Positions 1 to 6,092 of a stretch of DNA of 7,067 bases are shown here, in pieces (position 1 is the stretch's first letter; the number at the start of each line of letters is the position of its first letter). The stretch covers positions 1-7,067 of the forward strand of contig CANRBO010000068.1 of the NCBI GenBank assembly GCA_947628885.1, in the 5' to 3' direction. Below the pieces are notes generated by a model. That model saw only the letters and a list, made by a program, of their open reading frames with translations, did no database searches and was not told the origin of the DNA. The translations under genes and the position numbers were made by a program. The DNA comes from an uncultured Clostridia bacterium. Its GTDB lineage: Bacteria > Bacillota > Clostridia > TANB77 > CAG-508.

Positions 1-186
1 TTCTATATTTCCTATTTTTAACGGTTCTTTTAATTTTAATACATTATTTAAAAATATAATTCCTTCTCTTTTTTCTAGCAATACATCTCTGACTATTTTG
101 TCATGTGGGTTGTTTATGTACTTCTCAATTTCAATTTTGTTTTGATTCTTTCTTTCCTTATGTTTGTTATTACTTTTGTTTTGCAA
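1..186 (-). CDS. 5' part of a gene resembling Rpn/YhgA-like (PD-(D/E)XK) nuclease-transposase proteins, cut by the window edge
   Basis: A reading frame stays open for 62 codons from a TTG at 186 to the left edge. The start is chosen because AAGGAG lies 9 bases upstream (about 196-201), and no ATG is placed as well. The first 20 residues are polar and rich in Lys and Asn. They are followed by NPHDKIVRDVLLEKREG and then IIFLNNVLKLKEPL. An N-terminal HDK, an aliphatic helix and an FLN segment resemble the start of Rpn/YhgA-like PD-(D/E)XK nuclease proteins, which are common near mobile DNA in clostridia. This match is from memory of the family and rests only on the N-terminus; the catalytic residues would lie outside the window. 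A promoter with an overlapping inverted repeat sits just upstream. It could be another small hypothetical protein. Confidence 0.55.
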   Translation of the reverse strand, partial: MQNKSNNKHKERKNQNKIEIEKYINNPHDKIVRDVLLEKREGIIFLNNVLKLKEPLKIGNIE

Positions 187-205
187 ATTTTTCTTCTCCT
201 TTCTT

Positions 206-239
206 ATTATACAATTTTTAGTTAACTTTTGCAAGTTAA
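206..239 (-). promoter_or_regulatory. Candidate sigma-A promoter with inverted repeat over the -35, for the left-edge gene
   Basis: On the minus strand TTGCAA (229-234) is followed by 17 bases and TATAAT (206-211). The -35 lies in a perfect inverted repeat, TTAACTT (222-228) and AAGTTAA (233-239), with a 4-base centre. Such an arrangement could be a repressor operator. The expected transcript start falls almost on the ribosome site, so the leader would be very short. An AT-rich background makes chance matches likely. Confidence 0.45.
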
Positions 240-677
240 AAATCTAAAATTATATAATTTGTTTCTCAAAATATTTTTTAACTTTTCACTTGATACTATC
301 TTTGACAATATCATAGTGAAATTTAAAATTATCTTAAACTAAATTGCCCCATGATTTTATTTAAGAATAAAATAAATTAGAAATATTTCACTATATAAAA
401 ATATAAATACTTATATAGTTAAAAATCTTTAAGTTACTTAATCAATATAAATATTAAGTAACTTAAATTACTGATCAGTTTTGTTGTATTATACTACCAT
501 TTTATGGCAGTGTCAATATCTTTTTCTAAAAAATAACAAAAAATTTGTAAAATTTATCATTATTTTTGTTCCATTTTATGGTATCATAAAAATGTATCAA
601 ATACACATTTTAAGTTACCATAATATTTTTACGTCCATTATATAAATTGTTCCATATTTTTTCTCCGTTCTTGCACC
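240..677. other. AT-rich non-coding stretch with several inverted repeats
   Basis: I see no gene with a ribosome site on either strand. The region holds a 10-bp inverted pair (ATAGTGAAAT at 313-322 and ATTTCACTAT at 385-394), an 8-bp pair (CTATATAA at 391-398 and TTATATAG at 411-418), the 15-bp palindrome at 428-467, and two copies of CCATTTTATGG at 497-507 and 571-581. It separates the end of the prepilin-like gene from the promoter of the left-edge gene. Confidence 0.6.
428..467. repeat. Perfect 15-bp inverted repeat with a 10-base loop
   Basis: TTTAAGTTACTTAAT (428-442) and its exact reverse complement (453-467) flank the loop CAATATAAAT. On the minus strand the stem is followed by GATTTTTAAC, a short T run, so it could be a weak terminator behind the prepilin-like gene, though it lies almost 300 bases beyond that stop. 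The stem is mostly A/T. It could equally be a protein-binding palindrome. Confidence 0.6.
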
Positions 678-718
678 TAAAAATAGTGCATAAATTTTAT
701 TTTAAATTTACACACTAT
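678..718 (-). terminator. Probable intrinsic terminator of the prepilin-like gene
   Basis: Reading on the minus strand, ATAGTG (713-718) pairs with CACTAT (683-688), and inside them TAAATTT (704-710) pairs with AAATTTA (691-697), separated by a 2-base mismatch. The loop is 6 bases. A run of five T follows the stem, and the hairpin begins about 38 bases after the TAA at 756-758. The position and T run fit a rho-independent terminator, although the stem is AT-rich. Confidence 0.6.
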
Positions 719-755
719 ATAATATACTTATAAAATTTCTACTTTCTATTTAATG

Positions 756-1926
756 TTAATTTAGTTTTAGAATTGTATCGGAATCTAACGCAGCCAAAGG
801 ACATAATGCATCCGAAGGTTGATCACATTTACCATAACTAATGCAACCACCTCGACCACTAATTACACATAAAACTTCATTAATATCATGATAGCAAGGA
901 GATGCCAACCAATACCAACTGTCCTTTGGATAATACATACTTCCTATCTCTATATCGCTAAAAACTGTATTATCAGCTGTATAATAACTAAAATTCTCTG
1001 ATACACCTGGTCCAACTTGATAGCCTATCTCCTGTGGATACTGATAAAATAATTTTTTTCTTGTTTTTCCTGTTGCATCACCTATTCCAGGAATAGGTAT
1101 ATTTCCCTGTTCAGACAAATTATAATGTTCATTATAACTGTCTATCATCATTTCCACGCTTGGCGCACCAACTATATATTTTACCTTGCCTTTTATTTCT
1201 TGATTAACTGTATCTTTTAATACCTTCCATTTATCTTCATTTAAAAGCCAAGTTGCTGATTGCATACTAGGATATGTGTTTAATGGTTTAGTTTCATCAT
1301 TTTTATATAAACTTGGATTTAGCTGTTTAATTTTTACCTTGTTTCTCCCGTCATCTGTTTTCTCATTGGCATCTGTTTCGTCTAACTTTAATGAACATAG
1401 CTTATCTGTACAATCTGCTTTTAGGTATATTGTTCCTTTTCCGTCTCCATATTTATTATCAAAATCTATATAGTATAATCTATATGTTGTTGATACTTCA
1501 TATTCTTGGTTTTCATCTTCTGTATTTCCTTTTACCGTTACTTTTTCAGTACCATTTTCTGTATTCTGATTTTTAAAATTTGTTACTTCTCTTCCTAAAT
1601 ATTCTCCAAAATTTTCCCTAGTAAGCTTTTCTACTTTTTCATTTATTTTTACTTTTATATTCAATCCTAAATTTACATCATCTATCTCATCTGCTATTTC
1701 GTTTAAATACTCCTCTTCATTGCTTTGTGCTTCTTGGTATTTTTCTGTTGCCTTTTTGGCCATACTTATTAAGCCATTATCTCCGTAATGCCATATTTAA
1801 AGCTACACCCGCTAAGATGAGCATTATAATTATTGTCACTACTAGAGCAACAAGGGTAATACCATGCTCACTCATTTTTTTCATTTCTTTGTTAAAATTT
1901 GTTTTTCTCATTTTACTTTGTATCAT
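756..1926 (-). pseudogene. Prepilin-like secreted/surface protein with WLASP-type C-terminal domain, frameshifted
   Basis: The ATG at 1926 has AAGGAG 12 bases upstream and encodes a class-III-like prepilin leader: a short basic stretch, Gly22, then the hydrophobic helix ITLVALVVTIIIMLILAGVA. This frame ends after 49 codons with CGG AGA TAA (stop at 1777-1779). The next frame continues as GDNGLIS followed by a 335-residue body (ATG 1763 to TAA 756). The segment after the helix in this family is typically ALGDNGLI or similar, and removing the G at plus-strand position 1785 gives ALGDNGLISMAKKATEK exactly, for a 389-residue protein. The body has KYIVGAPSVEMMIDSYN (residues 195-211 of the 335) and, near the end, YWLASP (284-289) and CPLAALDSD, which match the GAP-VE-SYN, WLASP and GVRPLVSLKSD pattern of large clostridial families of prepilin-like proteins. 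Without the fix the body would lack its export helix. Possible explanations are a recent mutation, a sequencing error or, less likely, +1 frameshifting. Confidence 0.8.
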
Positions 1927-2040
1927 CTGTTTTCTTTTCTCCTTTGATTTTTTATTATTTTAATATTTTTAATTTTCCCTATTTTTATTTTTTAATTCAG
2001 TTTTATTGTATTTTATATTCGGTTTGTTCCGATTGTTTTT

Positions 2041-2069
2041 ATTTTACCATTTCACTTTTTTAGTGTCAA
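2041..2069 (-). promoter_or_regulatory. Sigma-A promoter of the prepilin-like gene
   Basis: On the minus strand TTGACA (2064-2069), a 17-base spacer and TAAAAT (2041-2046) give a near-consensus vegetative promoter. The predicted start near 2034 leaves a leader of about 107 bases before the ATG at 1926. A small TCGG/CCGA inverted pair (2019-2022 and 2029-2032) lies at the start of that leader. Confidence 0.75.
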
Positions 2070-2121
2070 TTATTTTTTATTAATTATTTATTTGATTTTT
2101 TTATTTATTATTAATTTTATA

Positions 2122-2272
2122 AATCTTAAAAATATTATAGTTAACAACGTCCACGCAGCGCTTAACCGGAGCTTTAGCGTAGGGCGATTGAAGCAAATTT
2201 CATTTATATATGCCGTATGGCATTATGGAATTTGCGACAGCAAGGCGCAAAAACTATAATATTTTTAAGATT
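2122..2272 (+). repeat. 151-bp structured inverted-repeat element (MITE-like or structured RNA)
   Basis: Perfect 21-bp inverted ends (2122-2142 and 2252-2272) bound an interior visibly richer in G and C than the flanks. Inside, CGTCCACGC (2148-2156) pairs with GCGTAGGGCG (2177-2186) with one bulged A. GCAAATTTCAT (2193-2203) pairs with ATGGAATTTGC (2225-2235), capped by ATGCC/GGCAT (2210-2214 and 2219-2223) with a GTAT loop. The whole can fold as a closed three-way junction. Both imperfect pairs are T-G on the plus strand, so they stay paired only in a plus-strand RNA. No reading frame or clear target-site duplication is visible. A small non-autonomous transposable element or an intergenic structured repeat are the main options. 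Confidence 0.75.
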
Positions 2273-2290
2273 AGAAATTATAATTAATCT

Positions 2291-2361
2291 AAAATGTTAT
2301 AGTTGACATCATCCGTGCTAGACTTCAACCAAAGCTTTAGTAAAATGTTATAGTTACAACG
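2291..2361 (+). repeat. Two decayed copies of the left end of the inverted-repeat element
   Basis: AAAATGTTATAGTT occurs at 2291-2304 and again at 2342-2355. The stretch 2297-2340 aligns over its whole length with 2135-2177 of the complete element: both begin TTATAGTT, share ACA, TCC, CTT, AACC in the same order and end AGCTTTAG. The second, shorter copy reads TTATAGTTACAACG (2348-2361), matching 2135-2149 with one base missing. These look like older insertions or duplications of the same family, nested beside the intact copy. Confidence 0.6.
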
Positions 2362-2378
2362 CAAAAAAGCCACATATT

Positions 2379-2586
<208 letters not shown>

Positions 2587-2627
2587 CTTTTGTTTTGCTC
2601 CTTAACTTTTTATTTATATCTATTTAT

Positions 2628-2657
2628 AATATAACATTTTGACTTTATTTTTGTCAA
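2628..2657 (-). promoter_or_regulatory. Sigma-A promoter of the AG-tract small gene
   Basis: On the minus strand a perfect TTGACA (2652-2657) is followed by 18 bases and TATATT (2628-2633), or 17 bases and TTATAT. The predicted start near 2620 gives a leader of about 34 bases that contains the AAGGAG site. It fires away from the plus-strand metalloprotease-like gene. Confidence 0.7.
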
Positions 2658-2752
2658 TAAAAATTTCATATTTCATTTTGATTGCATTTTATATTACTTT
2701 TATATTACATTTTTTTAATATTGCTGTTATATTATTTTTATGCCTTATAGTG

Positions 2753-2758
2753 TATAAT
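2753..2758 (+). promoter_or_regulatory. -10 element for the HEIVH protein gene
   Basis: TATAAT stands 33 bases before the ATG at 2792, a suitable place for a vegetative -10. No good -35 lies 16-18 bases upstream. TTGCTG at 2721 is too far for this -10, but lies 19 bases before an alternative TATAGT at 2746. The promoter is therefore weak or activator-dependent, or misassigned. Confidence 0.4.
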
Positions 2759-2791
2759 ATTTATATCTAAACAAAAGAAAGGAAACTTTTA

Positions 2792-3883
2792 ATGAATTCA
2801 ATTGAGCAAGAACTAGAGAAAAACGGAATTAAGGTTATATGTCCAATTAATACCTTTAATATCAATGAAATAGCAACTTATGTTGCTAGACTTTTGTGTT
2901 CAAAATTTCCTGATTTTCATTTAAATTATAATGATATGTTTAACCGTATCTCTAGACTTAATATGTACATTGCTGATATGCCTTCAGGTATGTCAGATGC
3001 TTGTTATTTCTACAAAAATGAAACTATTTATTTTAGAAAAGGAATTAGTTTTGATGATATAAAAAGACTTTCTTTCCACGAGATAGTTCATCATTTTCAA
3101 GAAATTAAAGATTCTAAGGGCGTGCTTCGCAGACTTGGTTTATGTACTTATTTGAAGGTAAAATCTTATGGTGCAGCTCTTAATGAAGCTGCTGTGCAAC
3201 TTATGTCTTCTTTTGCTACAAATGAAGCTCGTGATACTGTTACATATTATGGCATTACTTTACCAACAGATAGCCCTTCATATTATCCACTTCTTTGTAA
3301 TTTAGTTAAGCAAATTGGCTATTTGACTGGTTTTGCTGTTTTATTTGAAAGTACATTTTTTGCTAATAATTCTTTCTTTGATAAGTTCAAATTTTTATTT
3401 GGAGATAATGAAGCTTTTAAGATTCAGCAAAATTTTGATAAATTATTAGAAATTGAAGAAAAAATTATAAAAATAAATATAAAAATTCAGACTATGGATA
3501 TGTCTTATTTAAAATTTAAAAATGCTACTGATTCAATTAATCACTATAAGTCTCAAATACGCAAGACATTTTTGGATACGCAAAACTTAATTCTTACTAC
3601 CTATTTTAATAATAGAATTAAAGAAGTGCGCACTGCTAATGAGATTGAAAATTATAGAAAGCAATTATCTAGCTTCAGTAGTCTTGTTGGTTCAGCTGAG
3701 AATTATACATTTTTTAATGATTTCTATATTTCTAAAATGGCTGAAATTGACCAAAAATATGAATCACTTACTGGAAATACAGAAATTGCAATTGTTAAGA
3801 AATCTGCATTTTCTACATTGTTTAGCAGTATACGTAATCTATTTTCTAGAAGTCACTCTCAATTAGAGAATAATGCAAATTAA
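2792..3883 (+). CDS. Putative cytoplasmic zinc metalloprotease-like protein (HEIVH)
   Basis: The ATG follows GAAAGGA at about 8 bases. The 363-residue product has no signal peptide or membrane helix. The N-terminal third leads to SFHEIVHHFQE, an HExxH zinc-protease signature with His96, Glu97 and His100. ALNEAAVQLM follows at 129-138, so Glu132 is placed as the third ligand of a gluzincin-type site. Before the signature, YFYKNETIYFRKG (72-84) resembles the edge strand that precedes the active helix in such folds. Residues about 210-330 are rich in Lys, Glu and Ile and look helical or coiled-coil, and the end (about 338-352) may form an amphipathic helix. The active-site layout is seen; the zinc-protease role is inferred and the substrate unknown. 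It is divergent from the AG-tract gene and convergent with spoIIQ. I cannot assign a named family. Confidence 0.8.
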   Translation: MNSIEQELEKNGIKVICPINTFNINEIATYVARLLCSKFPDFHLNYNDMFNRISRLNMYIADMPSGMSDACYFYKNETIYFRKGISFDDIKRLSFHEIVHHFQEIKDSKGVLRRLGLCTYLKVKSYGAALNEAAVQLMSSFATNEARDTVTYYGITLPTDSPSYYPLLCNLVKQIGYLTGFAVLFESTFFANNSFFDKFKFLFGDNEAFKIQQNFDKLLEIEEKIIKINIKIQTMDMSYLKFKNATDSINHYKSQIRKTFLDTQNLILTTYFNNRIKEVRTANEIENYRKQLSSFSSLVGSAENYTFFNDFYISKMAEIDQKYESLTGNTEIAIVKKSAFSTLFSSIRNLFSRSHSQLENNAN

Positions 3884-3898
3884 TATTTTTATATAATC

Positions 3899-3967
3899 AA
3901 AAAATAAGAGTTCACTTTTCTAGTGTCCACTATATAGGGTTCACTTTAATACTGACTCTTATTTTTT
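3899..3967. terminator. Two-way terminator with a long repeat-bearing loop
   Basis: AAAAAATAAGAGT (3899-3911) and ACTCTTATTTTTT (3955-3967) are exact reverse complements over 13 bases. The A and T runs at the stem ends give a T run in both directions. It begins 16 bases after the stop of the HEIVH gene and lies about 150 bases beyond the spoIIQ stop, so it can serve both converging genes. The loop is unusually long at 43 bases and holds GTTCACTTT twice (from 3910 and 3939). Confidence 0.7.
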
Positions 3968-4031
3968 GCCATTTTGAATACTCCTAAACATATAAAATCT
4001 ACGCCTTCGTGTCCAAAATCTATCTTAATAC

Positions 4032-4104
4032 CACATTGTCTTTATTTTCAATATATTAACCATTTTCACACATTATTTATTTTAATATATTATTCGTTTT
4101 CATA
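4032..4104. repeat. Two imperfect tandem copies of a 36-39 bp unit
   Basis: The units 4032-4070 and 4069-4104 both read CACATT, then TTTATTTT, ATATATTA, a variable 2-3 bases, and TTTTCA. They differ by a few substitutions and small gaps. They lie behind spoIIQ and before the shared terminator. No coding frame is apparent. Confidence 0.55.
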
Positions 4105-4116
4105 TATTGCATTTAT

Positions 4117-4941
4117 CTATTTTACATAAATATCTGGATTCACGTATTCTCCGTCTTTTAATATTTCAAAATGCAAGTGACTTCCGTCTGCTGTTTCAAA
4201 AACTGCAGAGTTTCCAACAGTTCCAATTGATTGTCCTTGTGCTACTACATCTCCTTCTTTAACAAATTCACTACTTAGAAGGCTTGAATATACTGTTTGG
4301 AATCCGTCACTATGTTCTATAGTTATGCTTAAACCATATCGTGGATCTTCTTTGATATATTTTACAGTTCCAGCTGCTGATGCTTGTACTACTGTTGTTT
4401 TATCTACCTTTATATCAATTCCCCTATGTGTTATCCACTCTTGCAAAGTGTTTGAATATATTAAACTGTCCATTGAATAATTAGTAATTGTTTCTCCTTG
4501 GACTGGTTTTATAAATTGTTCTTGTACTTTTTGTTCTACAATTTTATTTTCTTCATTTGTATTATCTCCATTTTGTTCGGTTGATGTTTGTTTAGTTTCA
4601 TTTTTTGCTTGTTCTCCATTTTCGCTTACAGCCACTTTACTAGTTTCGTTTTTTAATACTGATTCTACAACATTTCCATTAGTTTCATATATCTCATTTG
4701 ATTCAATATTATTGGCTGTTTCATTTTGCATCTCATTTACAGTTTTACTAAGTTCTGAACTGGCTTGTTCTAAAATAGACGGACTTATATCGTTTCTATT
4801 TGTTCTAGTTTCTCTTGCTAGCTTTTCTTCATTTGCTGATAAAACAATTGCTATTAACAGCAATACAATAGATACTATAAATCCAACTATGCTAAACCAT
4901 TTTTTATTGATAACACTCTCTTTTTTATTCTCTTCTCTCAT
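4117..4941 (-). CDS. spoIIQ: Stage II sporulation protein Q, LytM/M23 domain
   Basis: The 274-residue product starts at ATG 4941, with GGGAGGA 5-6 bases upstream. An open frame continues 20 codons further to 5001, but that would span the -10 and -35 of the sigma-F-type promoter. The protein has a short cytoplasmic tail, one membrane helix (about 15-35), a long polar Asn/Glu/Thr-rich linker (about 36-140) and a C-terminal M23 domain (about 143-274). FIKPVQGE, YSMDSLIYSNTLQEW and THRGIDIKVD are typical of SpoIIQ. The zinc-site residues appear intact: His172 and Asp176 in HxxxD, and His255/His257 in HLH. B. subtilis SpoIIQ lacks part of this site, while clostridial ones keep it. In the forespore membrane SpoIIQ pairs with mother-cell SpoIIIAH during engulfment. 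Its place next to spoIID matches Bacillus gene order. Confidence 0.93.
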   Translation of the reverse strand: MREENKKESVINKKWFSIVGFIVSIVLLLIAIVLSANEEKLARETRTNRNDISPSILEQASSELSKTVNEMQNETANNIESNEIYETNGNVVESVLKNETSKVAVSENGEQAKNETKQTSTEQNGDNTNEENKIVEQKVQEQFIKPVQGETITNYSMDSLIYSNTLQEWITHRGIDIKVDKTTVVQASAAGTVKYIKEDPRYGLSITIEHSDGFQTVYSSLLSSEFVKEGDVVAQGQSIGTVGNSAVFETADGSHLHFEILKDGEYVNPDIYVK

Positions 4942-4971
4942 ATATATCCTCCCAAAAAATTTCTTATTTAA

Positions 4972-4999
4972 ATTATTTCCATTTTTTAGGCATATATAC
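4972..4999 (-). promoter_or_regulatory. Sigma-F/sigma-G-type promoter of spoIIQ
   Basis: On the minus strand GTATA (4995-4999), a 14-base spacer and GGAAATAAT (4972-4980) match the forespore pattern GyATA then GGnnAnAnT. The expected start near 4965 leaves a leader of about 24 bases ending in the ribosome site GGGAGGA (4947-4953). SpoIIQ is a known sigma-F target in B. subtilis, so sequence and context agree. Confidence 0.75.
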
Positions 5000-5069
5000 A
5001 TATGAGTTTCAAAAACATAATGAATTTCCTTATCATGATGACATAATTACTGCTTTTGTTTACTATTTA

Positions 5070-6092
5070 TCACAGATCAACAATTTCCACTCCAGTATAA
5101 AAATGTTTTATTATTTCTTCATAATTACTTCCTTGCTTTGCCATACTGTCTGCACCAGTTTGGCTTAAACCAACACCGTGCCCATATCCAGTTACTTGGA
5201 ATTTAATATTATCTCCTTCTATTGAAAATAGAAAGTTTGCTGATTTAAGGCCTAGCAAATTTCTCATTTCTACACCTGATAAATTTAAATTGCCTACTTT
5301 GATATTTTTTACTCTATTTGATTCAGTATATTCAGTTATTTCAATGCAATTTCCTTGTGAAAAATCTATGGCAAAATCTTTATGTTTTTCTAATATTTTA
5401 CTTTTAAATTCTTCTTTTGTGAGTATAACTTCTGAGCTATACTGAGAATACGCTTCTTCTCCTGAAGTAGCAACTGATTGCAAATATGGATAGTTAGTCC
5501 CACCCCATACTTCTGCTGGAGTTTCAGTCATGCCACCACTATTTGAGTGAAAAAATGCGTCAATTACTTCTCCATTATATGTAATTATCTTTCCTTTTGT
5601 TGAGTTTACCGCCTTTTCTATCTTAGCCCAATTTTCTTCTCTTACATCTTCTTCCCATTTTGCTAATCTATCTTCCTTCGTAATCCATGCTTGGCAACAA
5701 CCCGAATCATCACATATATCCGCTTCTTCATGTTTCCTGCCGTTCTTTATCATGTAAATTGTATATGTCCTTGCAACTATTGCTTGTGCATTTAAAGCTT
5801 CTTGTTCAAATGTTGCAGGCATTTCGCTTGATACGACTCCTAACAAATAATCGTCAAGTGCGATTTCTTCTACCCAATTATCATTTTTGTGTAGCAATTT
5901 GATTGTGGAGTAAGCTTTGTAGTCATATTTTTGCTCTTCGCTTGATTTTTCTATCTGCATGGCATTTTCTTCTATTTCAACATTTTGTTCTTCTGCTTTG
6001 GCTGATGTATACAATGTTGTGTGTGAAAATAACATTGGTATCATAAAAATTAACATTATAAAACCAATAAATAATAATATTATTTTTTTCAT
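5070..6092 (-). CDS. spoIID: Stage II sporulation protein D, lytic transglycosylase
   Basis: This 340-residue protein has an N-terminal membrane anchor or signal helix (about 3-22) followed by an extracytoplasmic SpoIID domain. SpoIID cleaves septal peptidoglycan glycan strands and works with SpoIIM and SpoIIP in engulfment. Visible motifs are LLGVVSSEMP with the presumed catalytic Glu90, EALNAQAIVARTY, a candidate zinc cluster with His121, Cys127, Cys132 and Cys133, HSNSGGMTETPAEVWGG (182-198), and GYGHGVGLSQTGA (302-314). The usual HCQ of the cluster reads CCQ here, so the likely His ligand is replaced by Cys. The ATG shares one base with the sigF stop (TAATG), pointing to translational coupling. 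AAGGAA lies 14 bases upstream, rather far. I saw no sigma-E-like promoter in the 100 bases before it. The stop is TGA. Confidence 0.95.
   Translation of the reverse strand: MKKIILLFIGFIMLIFMIPMLFSHTTLYTSAKAEEQNVEIEENAMQIEKSSEEQKYDYKAYSTIKLLHKNDNWVEEIALDDYLLGVVSSEMPATFEQEALNAQAIVARTYTIYMIKNGRKHEEADICDDSGCCQAWITKEDRLAKWEEDVREENWAKIEKAVNSTKGKIITYNGEVIDAFFHSNSGGMTETPAEVWGGTNYPYLQSVATSGEEAYSQYSSEVILTKEEFKSKILEKHKDFAIDFSQGNCIEITEYTESNRVKNIKVGNLNLSGVEMRNLLGLKSANFLFSIEGDNIKFQVTGYGHGVGLSQTGADSMAKQGSNYEEIIKHFYTGVEIVDL

Noticed and set aside
302..330. Plus-strand TTGACA as a promoter
   Set aside because: The hexamer at 17 bases is AAAATT, and no plus-strand gene follows.
7..470. CRISPR-like repeats in the AT-rich left region
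   Set aside because: Repeats are inverted pairs of unequal length, with no regular spacers.
600..660. Short minus-strand frame after GGAG near 665
   Set aside because: ATG GAA CAA TTT ATA TAA gives only five codons.
1727..1963. Hydrophobic 78-residue plus-strand frame
   Set aside because: It lies opposite the prepilin leader helix, has no ribosome site, and its hydrophobic look is the antisense of AT-rich code.
4712..5005. 97-residue plus-strand frame opposite spoIIQ
   Set aside because: It is the antisense of the SpoIIQ N-terminus and promoter, with no start signals of its own.
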